DNA from: Parapontixanthobacter sp963736595
GTDB taxonomy: Bacteria; Pseudomonadota; Alphaproteobacteria; Sphingomonadales; Sphingomonadaceae
Reading direction: 5' to 3'
Length of the DNA: 64,000 bases
Assembly: GCA_963736595.1 (NCBI GenBank)
Contig: CAVTPG010000011.1
Coordinates: 310,001-374,000, forward strand
A program made the position numbers and the translations under genes. The notes beneath the pieces are model-generated. The model was not told where the DNA came from. It saw nothing but the letters and a program-made list of their open reading frames with translations, and ran no database searches. Positions 1 through 8,905 of the stretch are shown here, in pieces. How positions within the stretch are numbered: position 1 is the stretch's first letter; every line of letters begins with the position of its first letter.

Positions 1-2085
1 GAATATCCGCTGGAACGCTATCGTAATATCGGGATCATGGCGCATATCGACGCCGGGAAAACGACCACGACCGAGCGTATTTTGTATTACACCGGCAAAT
101 CCTATAAAATCGGCGAAGTGCATGATGGCGCGGCGACGATGGACTGGATGGAACAGGAGCAGGAGCGCGGGATTACGATCACGTCCGCTGCGACTACGAC
201 TTTCTGGCAGAACGAAGATGGCAAGGGCGAAAAGCACCGCATCAACATCATCGATACGCCGGGTCACGTCGATTTCACGATTGAAGTCGAGCGTTCTTTG
301 CGGGTGCTGGATGGCGCGGTTGCGGTATTCGACGGTGTTGCAGGTGTTGAGCCGCAATCCGAAACTGTCTGGCGTCAGGCTGACAAATATGGCGTGCCGC
401 GGATGTGCTTCATCAACAAGCTCGACCGGACCGGTGCTGACTTCTATTACTGCGTGGACAGCATCGTGGAGCGCTTGGGCGCTACGCCGCTGGTCCTGTA
501 TCTCCCGATCGGCGCGGAAAGCGACCTCAAGGGTGTGGTCGATCTCGTCAACAATCGCGGTATCGTGTGGGAAAATGACGGTCTCGGTGCCGACTTCTCC
601 TATGTCGATGTTCCGGCTGAATTGGCCGACAAAACTGCTGAATATCGCGAAAAGCTGATCGAAACTGCGGTTGAGCAGGACGATGATGTGATGGAAACCT
701 ATCTGGAAGGCGAAATTCCAGATGCGGCGACCTTGAAACGGCTGATCCGCAAAGGCACGATGGCGCGCGCTTTCGTTCCAGTGCTGTGTGGTTCGGCCTT
801 CAAGAACAAAGGCGTTCAGCCGCTGCTCGATGCGGTGGTGGATTATATGCCATCGCCATTGGACGTTCCGGCGATTAAGGGCATTTTGCCCGACAGCGAC
901 AAGGAAGAAACGCGGCCATCATCCGACGAGGCTCCGTTCAGCGCGCTGGCATTCAAGATCATGAACGATCCGTTTGTGGGCTCGCTGACTTTCACGCGTA
1001 TTTATTCAGGCCATCTTGCAAAAGGTATGGTGCTGAACTCCGTCAAGGAGAAGAAGGAAAAGATCGGGCGGATGCTCTTGATGCATTCCAACAATCGCGA
1101 AGATATCGATGAGGCATTTGCCGGCGACATCGTTGCAATTGCGGGCATGAAAGACACGACCACAGGCGATACGCTGTGCGATCCGGCGCATCCGATCATT
1201 CTGGAACGGATGGAATTCCCAGAGCCGGTGATTGAATTGTCGGTGGAGCCAAAGACCAAGGCCGACCAGGAAAAGATGGGCGTTGCGCTCAATCGTCTGG
1301 CAGCTGAGGATCCTTCGTTCCGCGTCACGACCGATCACGAATCAGGTCAGACAATCATCAAGGGTATGGGCGAGCTTCACCTCGACATTCTCGTCGATCG
1401 GATGAAGCGCGAATTCAAGGTCGAAGCCAATGTCGGCGCGCCGCAAGTCGCATATCGCGAATCGCTGGGCCGTCAGATCGACGTCGATTACACCCATAAA
1501 AAGCAGTCGGGTGGTTCCGGGCAGTTTGCTCGTGCCAAGGCGACCTTTATTCCGGGTGAGCGCGGTCAGGGCATCGTTTTTGAAGATAGCATCAAGGGCG
1601 GTAATATTCCTCGCGAATATATTCCAAGTCTTGAAAAAGGGATGCGCGAGCAAGCCGATAGCGGTTATCTGATCGGCTTCCCGATTATCGATTTCACGAT
1701 CAAGCTGACCGATGGTGCCTATCACGATGTCGATAGTTCGACGGTGGCGTTTGAAATTTGCGGTCGTGGCGCAATGCGTGAAGCGGCGGAACGTGGCGGT
1801 ATCAAACTGCTAGAGCCGGTGATGAAGGTTGAAGTTATCACGCCTGACGATTATCTCGGCGATGTTATCGGCGACCTTAATTCACGCCGTGGCCAGATAC
1901 AGGGCACGGATACGCGCGGTAACGCTCAGGCGGTCGAAGCGATGGTTCCGCTGGCCAATATGTTCGGTTACGTGAACGAGCTGCGTTCGTTCAGTCAGGG
2001 CCGTGCCAATTATTCGATGCAGTTCTCTCATTATGAGGAAGTGCCGGCGAATGTTGCGGCAGAAGTTAAAGAGAAACTTGCCTAA
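1..2085 (+). CDS. fusA: Elongation factor G (5' end cut by window)
   Basis: EF-G, the GTPase that drives ribosome translocation and, with RRF, ribosome recycling. The frame is already open at base 1 (first residues EYPLERYRNIGIM), so only about five to ten N-terminal codons are missing; 694 residues are present against roughly 690-700 for the family. The ATG at 37 is internal. GTPase motifs are visible: AHIDAGKTTTTERI (P-loop, near residue 14), DTPGHVDFTIEV (G3) and NKLDRTGADF (G4). tuf follows 91 bp later, the standard str-operon order, so rpsL and rpsG are expected just outside the window. Confidence 0.98.
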   Translation, partial: EYPLERYRNIGIMAHIDAGKTTTTERILYYTGKSYKIGEVHDGAATMDWMEQEQERGITITSAATTTFWQNEDGKGEKHRINIIDTPGHVDFTIEVERSLRVLDGAVAVFDGVAGVEPQSETVWRQADKYGVPRMCFINKLDRTGADFYYCVDSIVERLGATPLVLYLPIGAESDLKGVVDLVNNRGIVWENDGLGADFSYVDVPAELADKTAEYREKLIETAVEQDDDVMETYLEGEIPDAATLKRLIRKGTMARAFVPVLCGSAFKNKGVQPLLDAVVDYMPSPLDVPAIKGILPDSDKEETRPSSDEAPFSALAFKIMNDPFVGSLTFTRIYSGHLAKGMVLNSVKEKKEKIGRMLLMHSNNREDIDEAFAGDIVAIAGMKDTTTGDTLCDPAHPIILERMEFPEPVIELSVEPKTKADQEKMGVALNRLAAEDPSFRVTTDHESGQTIIKGMGELHLDILVDRMKREFKVEANVGAPQVAYRESLGRQIDVDYTHKKQSGGSGQFARAKATFIPGERGQGIVFEDSIKGGNIPREYIPSLEKGMREQADSGYLIGFPIIDFTIKLTDGAYHDVDSSTVAFEICGRGAMREAAERGGIKLLEPVMKVEVITPDDYLGDVIGDLNSRRGQIQGTDTRGNAQAVEAMVPLANMFGYVNELRSFSQGRANYSMQFSHYEEVPANVAAEVKEKLA

Positions 2086-2176
2086 CGGCAGCCAAGCGGT
2101 TAGGGGCGGCGCCTGAATTCCAAGGGCGCTTGCTTCCCGCAGAATATCATTTTTTCAATTCAGAGGTTATTTGAGC

Positions 2177-3352
2177 ATGGCGAAGGAAAAATTCGAGCGG
2201 AACAAGCCGCATTGCAACATCGGCACCATCGGTCACGTTGACCACGGTAAGACGACGTTGACGGCGGCGATCACCAAGGTGCTGGATGCGCCGGTTGATT
2301 TCGCGAACATCGATAAGGCTCCCGAGGAGCGCGAGCGCGGCATCACGATTTCGACGGCACACGTCGAATACGAAACCGATGCCCGTCACTACGCACACGT
2401 CGATTGCCCAGGGCACGCCGACTATGTAAAGAACATGATCACCGGTGCAGCGCAAATGGATGGCGCGATCCTGGTTGTAAACGCGGCCGACGGTCCAATG
2501 CCACAAACGCGCGAGCACATCCTGCTCGCTCGTCAGGTCGGCGTTCCTGAGCTGGTCGTTTATCTGAACAAAGTTGATCAGGTCGATGATGAAGAGCTGC
2601 TGGAACTGGTCGAGTTGGAAGTTCGCGAACTTCTGTCGGACTATGATTTCGACGGCGACAACATTCCGATTGTTAAGGGTTCGGCTTTGGCCGCGCTTGA
2701 AGGTCGCGACGATGAAATCGGTAAGAACTCAATTCTCGAATTGATGAAAGCGGTTGACGAATTCATTCCTCAGCCAGAGCGTCCGATCGACCGTGACTTC
2801 CTGATGCCGATCGAGGATGTGTTCTCGATTTCGGGTCGTGGTACGGTTGTAACCGGCCGTGTCGAAAGCGGTATTGTCAATGTCGGCGACGAAGTCGAAA
2901 TCGTTGGTATCAAGGATACCAGCAAGACGACTGTGACCGGCGTGGAAATGTTCCGCAAATTGCTTGATCGCGGTGAAGCTGGCGACAATATCGGCGCACT
3001 TATTCGCGGCGTTGGCCGGGAAGATGTCGAGCGTGGTCAGGTTCTGGCGAAACCGGGTTCGGTTAATCCGCACACGGAATTCAGTGCAGAAGTTTATGTG
3101 CTTTCGAAAGACGAAGGTGGCCGTCACACGCCGTTCTTCGCTAACTATCGTCCGCAGTTTTACTTTCGCACGACCGACGTAACCGGCGAAGTGATCCTTC
3201 CTGAAGGCACGGAAATGGTTATGCCTGGTGATAACGTAACGATTGGCGTTAAGCTGATTGCACCGATCGCGATGGACGAAGGTTTGCGCTTCGCTATCCG
3301 TGAAGGTGGCCGGACTGTCGGTTCGGGGGTTGTCAGCAAGATCACGAAGTAA
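2177..3352 (+). CDS. tuf: Elongation factor Tu
   Basis: EF-Tu delivers aminoacyl-tRNA to the ribosomal A site as a GTP complex. The product is 391 residues, close to the usual 393-396. Motifs: GHVDHGKT (residues 19-26), DCPGHADYVKNM (G3) and NKVD (G4), then the two beta-barrel domains ending in GVVSKITK. A TTG six bases upstream (2171) is also in frame, but ATG 2177 has AGAGG about 10 bases before it and gives the conserved MAKEKFERNKPH start. The 147 bp to rpsJ is GC-rich and can fold (CTCTCCC and GGGAG arms near 3431-3455), but it has no clear U-run. Confidence 0.98.
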   Translation: MAKEKFERNKPHCNIGTIGHVDHGKTTLTAAITKVLDAPVDFANIDKAPEERERGITISTAHVEYETDARHYAHVDCPGHADYVKNMITGAAQMDGAILVVNAADGPMPQTREHILLARQVGVPELVVYLNKVDQVDDEELLELVELEVRELLSDYDFDGDNIPIVKGSALAALEGRDDEIGKNSILELMKAVDEFIPQPERPIDRDFLMPIEDVFSISGRGTVVTGRVESGIVNVGDEVEIVGIKDTSKTTVTGVEMFRKLLDRGEAGDNIGALIRGVGREDVERGQVLAKPGSVNPHTEFSAEVYVLSKDEGGRHTPFFANYRPQFYFRTTDVTGEVILPEGTEMVMPGDNVTIGVKLIAPIAMDEGLRFAIREGGRTVGSGVVSKITK

Positions 3353-3499
3353 TATAGGCCGCATCAACGACGGGGATTCGTCTCCGTCTTTGCCGGACTA
3401 TTTCGGAATAAAGTTTGATCGGTGGCCCCGCTCTCCCCGGAGACGGGAGGGGGCGGGCCCGCTGATTTTGTGTTTGCTCTTTCTCATCGGTACACGGAC

Positions 3500-3811
3500 A
3501 TGGAAGCCCAGAATATTCGCATTCGCCTCAAGGCGTTTGATCATCGCGTTCTCGACCAGGCAACTGGTGAAATCGCAGAAACTGCTCGTCGCACCGGCGC
3601 GCTGATCCGGGGTCCCATTCCGATGCCGACGCGGATCGAGAAGTTCACGGTGAACCGCGGACCGCACATCGACAAAAAGTCGCGTGAGCAGTTCGAAGTT
3701 CGCACGTATAAAAGGTTGCTCGACATTGTGCAGCCGAACGCGCAGACAGTCGATGCTTTGATGAAGCTTGATCTGGCAGCAGGCGTGAACGTCGAGATCA
3801 AATTGGCGTAA
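3500..3811 (+). CDS. rpsJ: 30S ribosomal protein S10
   Basis: S10 of the small-subunit head, also the transcription antitermination factor NusE. The product is 103 residues, exactly the family length, beginning MEAQNIRIRLKAFDHRVLDQ. The open frame extends upstream to 3422, but the residues there resemble nothing in the family. It heads the S10 operon. The spacing to the next gene, rplC, is unusually long (365 bp) and holds hairpins, described separately. Confidence 0.98.
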   Translation: MEAQNIRIRLKAFDHRVLDQATGEIAETARRTGALIRGPIPMPTRIEKFTVNRGPHIDKKSREQFEVRTYKRLLDIVQPNAQTVDALMKLDLAAGVNVEIKLA

Positions 3812-4176
3812 GCGATTACGCTGCCTTCGCCGAAGCGAATTTGCTTGAGGCTGAGGGCAATGTCCACCTGACAGGACGTAAAACGGTCAGGGAAGTTTAT
3901 GAGGCTGCTTATAAGCGGCCTCGCGGTTTCCGGATAGGAAATTGCATTTTACGAGATACCGCCGGGTTCCTGCATGGAACGTATCCGGGCTGCGTCTCCC
4001 GTCTTGTCGGCCAGTCGAGCATCACGCTTGCGCTAGCTGACAGTCAGCCCGGACGGGGCGACGTATCGAACATTTTGGGCTTATGATGCGCAGGGGCGTT
4101 GTGCCTTACGCGTGTCGCTTATGAACCAAGCACTTGGGGATGGTCCTCAAGTGCCTCTGTCGAAGGAGTATGCGTG
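3812..4176 (+). other. Long rpsJ-rplC spacer with hairpins, no gene
   Basis: There is no credible gene here, only an 81-codon frame without family resemblance. The spacer holds the inverted repeat GAGGC-T-GCTTA/TAAGC-G-GCCTC at 3901-3922, the dyad GTTCC-N5-GGAAC near 3965-3979, and a stronger hairpin just before the rplC ribosome-binding site. S10 operons in other bacteria are autoregulated by L4 through a leader RNA. Here the structured leader would sit between rpsJ and rplC; that role is inference. Confidence 0.5.
4130..4154 (+). promoter_or_regulatory. Hairpin upstream of rplC
   Basis: GCACTTG (4130-4136) pairs perfectly with CAAGTGC (4148-4154), with extra GG/CC pairing possible inside the loop. 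It ends eight bases before the rplC Shine-Dalgarno AAGGAG (4163-4168). No U-run follows, so it is not an intrinsic terminator. A translational or transcriptional control element of the S10 operon is plausible but unproven. Confidence 0.5.
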
Positions 4177-5055
4177 ATGCGCACAGGCGTGATCGCTAAG
4201 AAAGTCGGGATGACCCGCCTCTTCCAGGAGGATGGCCGCCATGTGCCGGTCACCGTTCTGGCGCTTGAGGAATGTCAGGTCGTCTCTCACCGCACCGAAG
4301 AACGCGATGGTTATTTCGCGCTTCAACTGGGTGCGGGTGAAGCGAAACAAAAAAATGTCAATAAGCCTCAGCGCGAGCATTTTGCCAAGGCCGAAGTCGG
4401 TCTGAAGCAGAAGGTCGCTGAATTCCGCCTTGAAACCGAGGAAGGTCTGCTTCCTGTGGGTGCGCGGATCTCTGCCGAGCATTTCCTTGCCGGACAGAAG
4501 GTTGACATCACCGGGCATACGCAAGGTAAAGGCTTTGCCGGCGCCATGAAGCGTTGGAACTTTGGCGGTTTGCGCGCGACACATGGTGTCTCGCTGTCTC
4601 ACCGTTCACATGGTTCGACGGGTCAACGGCAGGATCCCGGACGCGTGTTTAAAGGCAAAAAGATGGCGGGTCACATGGGTGATCGCCAGCGCACGCAGCA
4701 AAATCTGGAAATTGTACGGACCGATCCCGACCGCGGGCTGCTGTTTGTTAAGGGCTCTGTGCCCGGACACAAGAATAGCTGGCTGCTTGTTCGCGATTCG
4801 GTCAAGATCCATCGCGATGATCTTCCGTTTCCCGGTGTTATGCGGCGCAATGAGAGCGAGTTTGCTTCTGAAGAAGCCAAGGCTGGTCTGGTTGAATCCG
4901 CTGCCGAGCATGAGGTTGGCCTCGAAGTTCCGGCTGATCAGCAAGCGGAATTGCTGAAAGAGCAGGAAGCTGGTGCCGAGAGCGAAGTTACCAAAGAAAA
5001 CGCTGCACAGGCTCCGGAAACGGATGTTCCCGACAGCGACAAGAAGGAGGACTGA
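4177..5055 (+). CDS. rplC: 50S ribosomal protein L3 with acidic C-terminal tail
   Basis: L3 is an early assembly protein of the large subunit that reaches toward the peptidyl transferase centre. ATG 4177 gives the family start MRTGVIAKKVGMTRLFQEDG and has AAGGAG eight bases upstream; the frame is open further upstream but not conserved. The core (FAGAMKRWNFGG, SHGSTGQRQDPGRVFKGKKM) is typical. The protein is 292 residues against about 210-250 usually. The excess is a C-terminal tail of roughly 70 residues rich in Glu, Ala and Asp, starting near VMRRNESEFASEEAKAG and ending DSDKKED. rplD follows after 3 bp. Confidence 0.97.
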   Translation: MRTGVIAKKVGMTRLFQEDGRHVPVTVLALEECQVVSHRTEERDGYFALQLGAGEAKQKNVNKPQREHFAKAEVGLKQKVAEFRLETEEGLLPVGARISAEHFLAGQKVDITGHTQGKGFAGAMKRWNFGGLRATHGVSLSHRSHGSTGQRQDPGRVFKGKKMAGHMGDRQRTQQNLEIVRTDPDRGLLFVKGSVPGHKNSWLLVRDSVKIHRDDLPFPGVMRRNESEFASEEAKAGLVESAAEHEVGLEVPADQQAELLKEQEAGAESEVTKENAAQAPETDVPDSDKKED

Positions 5056-5058
5056 CCC

Positions 5059-5685
5059 ATGAAGGTGAAGGTCCAGAAAATCGACGGATCGAAAGGTTCG
5101 GGCGACATCGATCTAAACGATGACGTGTTCGGTATCGAGCCGCGCGCGGACATCCTGCACCGGGTGGTGACCTGGCAGCTGGAAAATCGTCGTGCGACGG
5201 CTCGCCCCACGCGCGAACGCTCCGATGTCAATCGCACAGGCAAAAAACACGGACCTCAAAAAGGTTCGGGCGGCGCGCGTCATGGCGATCGCGGCGCTCC
5301 GATCTTTATCGGTGGTGGTAAAGCACACGGTGCACGCAAGCGTGACTTCAACCAGTCGCTGAACAAGAAAATCCGTGCTTTGGGTTTGAAGATGGCGCTG
5401 TCGAGCAAAGCCAAAGACGGCTTGATCATCGTGGATGAGCTGTCGGTAAGCGATGCCAAAACGAAAGTGCTGGCGACCGACTTCACCAAGGCTGGTTTCA
5501 ACGGCAAAGTGCTGTTCATCGATGGCGACAATGTCGACAATGCCTTTAAACTGGCAGCGGCGAACTTGCCGGGTATCAATGTGATGCCAGCACAAGGCGC
5601 GAACGTTTACGACATTCTGAAACACGATACGCTGGTCCTTTCCAAGGCAGCAGTCGAAAAGCTGGAGGCGCGCTTCAATGGCTAA
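5059..5685 (+). CDS. rplD: 50S ribosomal protein L4
   Basis: L4 lines the peptide exit tunnel and in many bacteria represses its own S10 operon. The product is 208 residues, normal length. The basic loop with KKHGPQKGSGGARHGDRGAP is the tunnel-facing extension, followed by KIRALGLKMALSSKAKDG. It starts three bases after rplC and overlaps rplW by 8 bp, which suggests translational coupling. Confidence 0.98.
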   Translation: MKVKVQKIDGSKGSGDIDLNDDVFGIEPRADILHRVVTWQLENRRATARPTRERSDVNRTGKKHGPQKGSGGARHGDRGAPIFIGGGKAHGARKRDFNQSLNKKIRALGLKMALSSKAKDGLIIVDELSVSDAKTKVLATDFTKAGFNGKVLFIDGDNVDNAFKLAAANLPGINVMPAQGANVYDILKHDTLVLSKAAVEKLEARFNG

Positions 5686-5989
5686 AAAGCAAAACATCGA
5701 CGCGCGGCATTACGACATCGTACTGGCTCCTCACATTACTGAGAAAGCCACGCTGCTGTCCGAATACAACGCGGTTGTGTTCAAGGTTGCAGGCGATGCC
5801 ACCAAGCCGCAGATCAAAGAAGCGGTCGAGGCGATTTTCGACACTAAGGTCAAGAACGTCAACACGGTGGTTCAAAAAGGCAAAGTCAAGCGCTGGAAGG
5901 GCAAGCCCTACCGTCGTTCGGACTTCAAAAAAGCGGTCGTTACATTGGTCGAGGGTGCAAACCCCGTCGATGTTACGAGCGGTATCTGA
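5678..5989 (+). CDS. rplW: 50S ribosomal protein L23
   Basis: L23 sits at the tunnel exit and docks trigger factor and the signal recognition particle. The product is 103 residues. It has the family's LAPHITEKATLL near the N-terminus and VKNVNTVVQKGKVKRWKGKP in the second half. The start overlaps the end of rplD by 8 bp and rplB begins 12 bp after its stop. Confidence 0.98.
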   Translation: MAKKQNIDARHYDIVLAPHITEKATLLSEYNAVVFKVAGDATKPQIKEAVEAIFDTKVKNVNTVVQKGKVKRWKGKPYRRSDFKKAVVTLVEGANPVDVTSGI

Positions 5990-6001
5990 GGGCGATAGAA
6001 G

Positions 6002-6838
6002 ATGGCACTCAAGAATTACAAACCGACCAGTCCCGCCCGTCGCGGCCTGATCCTCGTCGATAAGTCCGGTCTGCACAAAGGCGGTCCGGTCAAGTCGCTG
6101 ACCGAGGGCAAGCATCGCACCGGTGGCCGCAATAACAAAGGCCATGTCACATCGCGCGGCATGGGCGGCGGCCACAAGCAAAAATATCGCCGGATCGACT
6201 TCAAACGTCGCAAATGGGATGTGGCTGGCACGGTCGAGCGGATCGAGTATGATCCCAACCGCACGGCTTTCATCGCGCTTTTGAAATATGACGATGGCGA
6301 AGTAGCTTACATCCTGTGCCCTCAGCGTTTGGCTGTCGGCGATCAGGTTATTTCCGGCGAGAAAGTCGATACGAAGCCTGGTAATGCCATGCTTCTGGGT
6401 CAGATGCCGGTTGGCACGATCTGTCACAATGTCGAAATGAAGCCGGGCAAGGGCGGTCAGATCGCTCGCTCTGCTGGTACGTATGTACAGCTCGTCGGTC
6501 GTGACCGCGGCATGGTTATCGTGCGCCTCAACTCAGGTGAACAACGTTATCTGCGGTCGGATTGCATGGGCACGGTTGGCGCGGTTTCGAACCCTGACAA
6601 CCAGAACCAGAATTTGGGCAAGGCCGGTCGCCGTCGCTGGATGGGTCGCAAGCCCCTGACGCGCGGTGTCGCCAAGAACCCTGTCGATCACCCGCATGGT
6701 GGTGGTGAAGGCCGCACCAGCGGTGGCCGTCATCCGGTTACCCCGTGGGGTAAGCCGACCAAGGGCGCTCGCACTCGCAAGAACAAGCAGACGGACAAAT
6801 ATATCATCCGTTCGCGCCACGCCAAGAAGAAGAGGTAA
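6002..6838 (+). CDS. rplB: 50S ribosomal protein L2
   Basis: L2 is needed for subunit joining and for the peptidyl transferase region. The product is 278 residues, normal length. Recognisable segments are GGGHKQKYRRIDFKRRKWD, the central beta-barrel, and the C-terminal NPVDHPHGGGEGRTSGGRHP with the conserved histidine. Its Lys/Arg-rich end finishes SRHAKKKR. rpsS starts 6 bp downstream. Confidence 0.98.
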   Translation: MALKNYKPTSPARRGLILVDKSGLHKGGPVKSLTEGKHRTGGRNNKGHVTSRGMGGGHKQKYRRIDFKRRKWDVAGTVERIEYDPNRTAFIALLKYDDGEVAYILCPQRLAVGDQVISGEKVDTKPGNAMLLGQMPVGTICHNVEMKPGKGGQIARSAGTYVQLVGRDRGMVIVRLNSGEQRYLRSDCMGTVGAVSNPDNQNQNLGKAGRRRWMGRKPLTRGVAKNPVDHPHGGGEGRTSGGRHPVTPWGKPTKGARTRKNKQTDKYIIRSRHAKKKR

Positions 6839-6844
6839 AGGCAT

Positions 6845-7120
6845 ATGGCTCGTTCCGTATGGAAAGGCCCGTTCGTCGAACTCAGCCTTCTCAAGAAGGC
6901 CGAAGACGCTCAGGAGGCCGGTGGTCGCGCTCCGATCAAGACATGGTCGCGCCGCAGCACAATCCTGCCCCAGTTCGTGGGGCTAACATTCAACGTTTAT
7001 AACGGTCGCAAGTTTATTCCTGTGTCGGTTAGCGAAGACATGGTCGGTCACAAGCTCGGCGAATTTTCGCCTACGCGCACGTTTCCGGGCCATGCTTCGG
7101 ACAAGAAGGGCAAGCGATAA
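6845..7120 (+). CDS. rpsS: 30S ribosomal protein S19
   Basis: S19 of the small-subunit head, near the A-site finger and S13. The product is 91 residues, the family length. It carries the typical WKGPFVELSLLKK start and the core WSRRSTILPQFVGLTFNVYN. The stop codon overlaps the rplV start by one base (TAATG), indicating coupled translation. Confidence 0.98.
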   Translation: MARSVWKGPFVELSLLKKAEDAQEAGGRAPIKTWSRRSTILPQFVGLTFNVYNGRKFIPVSVSEDMVGHKLGEFSPTRTFPGHASDKKGKR

Positions 7121-7509
7121 TGGGCAAGACAAAATCCCCCCGTCGCGTTGGCGAAAACGAGGCTTTGGCCGTTGGCACGACTATCCGTGGCAGCGCACAG
7201 AAGCTGAACCTCGTGGCGCAGCTTATTCGCGGCAAAAAAGCCGAAGATGCGCTGAACATCTTGTCATTTTCCAAGCGGGCGATGGCACGTGATGCGACGA
7301 AAGTTCTGGCGTCGGCCATTGCCAATGCCGAGAACAATCACAATCTCGATGTCGATGCGCTGATCGTGGCGGAAGCCAGCGTCGGCAAATCGATTACCAT
7401 GAAGCGTTTCCACACCCGTGGTCGCGGTAAATCCACGCGTATTCTGAAGCCGATCAGTCGGCTGCGCATTGTGGTCCGCGAAAGCGACGACATGGATATG
7501 GAGGCTTAA
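7120..7509 (+). CDS. rplV: 50S ribosomal protein L22
   Basis: L22 lines the exit tunnel with L4. The product is 129 residues. The segment LNLVAQLIRGKKAEDALNIL and the beta-hairpin part KRFHTRGRGKSTRILKPISR are characteristic. It overlaps rpsS by one base and is separated from rpsC by one base. Confidence 0.98.
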   Translation: MGKTKSPRRVGENEALAVGTTIRGSAQKLNLVAQLIRGKKAEDALNILSFSKRAMARDATKVLASAIANAENNHNLDVDALIVAEASVGKSITMKRFHTRGRGKSTRILKPISRLRIVVRESDDMDMEA

Positions 7510-7510
7510 T

Positions 7511-8206
7511 ATGGGTCAGAAGAGTAATCCGATCGGCCTTCGCCTGCAGATCAACCGCACTTGGGATAGCCGCTGGTACGCCGAAGGGCGCGACTATGCA
7601 CAGTTGCTTAAGGAAGACATCGAAATCCGCAAGCACATCATCAAATCGTTGCCGCAGGCTGCGATTTCGAAGGTAGTGATTGAGCGTCCGGCCAAATTGT
7701 GCCGCATCTCGATCTATGCTGCGCGGCCTGGTGTCATCATCGGCAAGAAGGGCGCAGACATTGAAAAGCTGCGCACGAAACTAGCCAGCATGACCAGCAG
7801 CGAAGTCAAGCTGAACATCGTGGAAATCCGCAAGCCGGAAATCGATGCGAAACTGGTTGCGCAAGGGATTGCGGATCAGCTTATTCGCCGTATCGCGTTC
7901 CGTCGTGCGATGAAGCGCGCCATGCAATCCGCCATGCGTCTGGGTGCCGAAGGTATCAAGATTGTGTGCGGTGGTCGTCTGGGCGGCGCGGAAATCGCCC
8001 GCGTCGAACAGTATCGCGAAGGCCGCGTGCCCTTGCATACGCTGCGCGCAAACGTTGATTACGCCGAAGCCGAAGCCCTGACGGCTTATGGCATCATCGG
8101 CATCAAAGTATGGGTCTTCAAGGGCGAAATCCTCGGCCATGATCCAACCGCACAGGACCGTTTGATGATGGAAGCGCAAACTTCCGGTGTGCGGCCTGCT
8201 CGTTGA
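7511..8206 (+). CDS. rpsC: 30S ribosomal protein S3
   Basis: S3 forms part of the mRNA entry channel. ATG 7511 gives the conserved MGQKSNPIGLRLQINRTWDS; the frame is open 14 codons further upstream inside rplV, which is not conserved. The product is 231 residues. A KH-type RNA-binding motif is seen at RPGVIIGKKGADIEKLR, and the C-terminal domain contains GRLGGAEIARVEQYREGRVP. Confidence 0.98.
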   Translation: MGQKSNPIGLRLQINRTWDSRWYAEGRDYAQLLKEDIEIRKHIIKSLPQAAISKVVIERPAKLCRISIYAARPGVIIGKKGADIEKLRTKLASMTSSEVKLNIVEIRKPEIDAKLVAQGIADQLIRRIAFRRAMKRAMQSAMRLGAEGIKIVCGGRLGGAEIARVEQYREGRVPLHTLRANVDYAEAEALTAYGIIGIKVWVFKGEILGHDPTAQDRLMMEAQTSGVRPAR

Positions 8207-8228
8207 GCGCAAGATTTGAGTAGAGACA

Positions 8229-8663
8229 ATGCTACAACCTAAGAAAACCAAATACCGCAAGGCCTTCAAGGGCCGGATCAAGGGTGAAGCCAAAGGTGGC
8301 ACGACCCTGAATTTCGGTTCCTACGGTCTGAAAGCGCTTGAGCCGGAGCGGATTACCGCGCGCCAGATCGAAGCTGCTCGTCGTGCGATTACGCGTCACA
8401 TCAAGCGTCAGGGACGTTTGTGGATCCGCGTTTTCCCCGATGTTCCGGTGTCGAAAAAGCCTGCTGAAGTGCGTCAGGGTAAGGGTAAGGGCTCGGTCGA
8501 ATATTGGGCTGCACGGGTGAAACCTGGCCGCATCCTGTTCGAACTCGACGGTGTTCCCGGACCTCTGGCAGCTGTTGCATTCCAGCGCGCCGCCATGAAA
8601 CTTCCGGTGAAGACTAAGGTTGTCGCGCGCTTTGGCGATACCAGCCACTTGGGAGCAGTATAA
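8229..8663 (+). CDS. rplP: 50S ribosomal protein L16
   Basis: L16 helps position the A-site tRNA and the central protuberance. The product is 144 residues. Family signatures are LNFGSYGLKALEPERITARQ and GRLWIRVFPDVPVSKKPAEV, then the basic loop MKLPVKTKVV. Its TAA overlaps the ATG of rpmC by one base. Confidence 0.98.
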   Translation: MLQPKKTKYRKAFKGRIKGEAKGGTTLNFGSYGLKALEPERITARQIEAARRAITRHIKRQGRLWIRVFPDVPVSKKPAEVRQGKGKGSVEYWAARVKPGRILFELDGVPGPLAAVAFQRAAMKLPVKTKVVARFGDTSHLGAV

Positions 8664-8893
8664 TGGCTCAGGGACAAACCACGGTCGAAGATCTTCGCAC
8701 GAAGTCTGATGATCAACTCGACGAGCATTTGACGGGTCTTAAGAAGGAGCAGTTCAATCTGCGCTTTCAAACGGCCACCAACCAGCTGGAAGCGCCTGCT
8801 CGCATTCGTCTGGTCCGCCGCGAAATCGCACAGATCAAAACGCTGCAGAACGAGCGTAAACACGCCGCCGCTGCCGAAAAGACCGGTGCTTAA
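8663..8893 (+). CDS. rpmC: 50S ribosomal protein L29
   Basis: L29 lies at the tunnel exit next to L23. The product is 76 residues, slightly longer than the common 63-68 because of an Ala/Glu/Lys-rich C-terminus. The two-helix core is clear in KSDDQLDEHLTGLKKEQFNL and RIRLVRREIAQIKTLQNER. It overlaps rplP by one base. Confidence 0.97.
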   Translation: MAQGQTTVEDLRTKSDDQLDEHLTGLKKEQFNLRFQTATNQLEAPARIRLVRREIAQIKTLQNERKHAAAAEKTGA

Positions 8894-8905
8894 AGGAGCA
8901 ACACG

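Noticed and set aside
3841..4086. 81-codon frame between rpsJ and rplC
   Set aside because: There is no ribosome site and no recognisable protein; the region is better explained as structured spacer.
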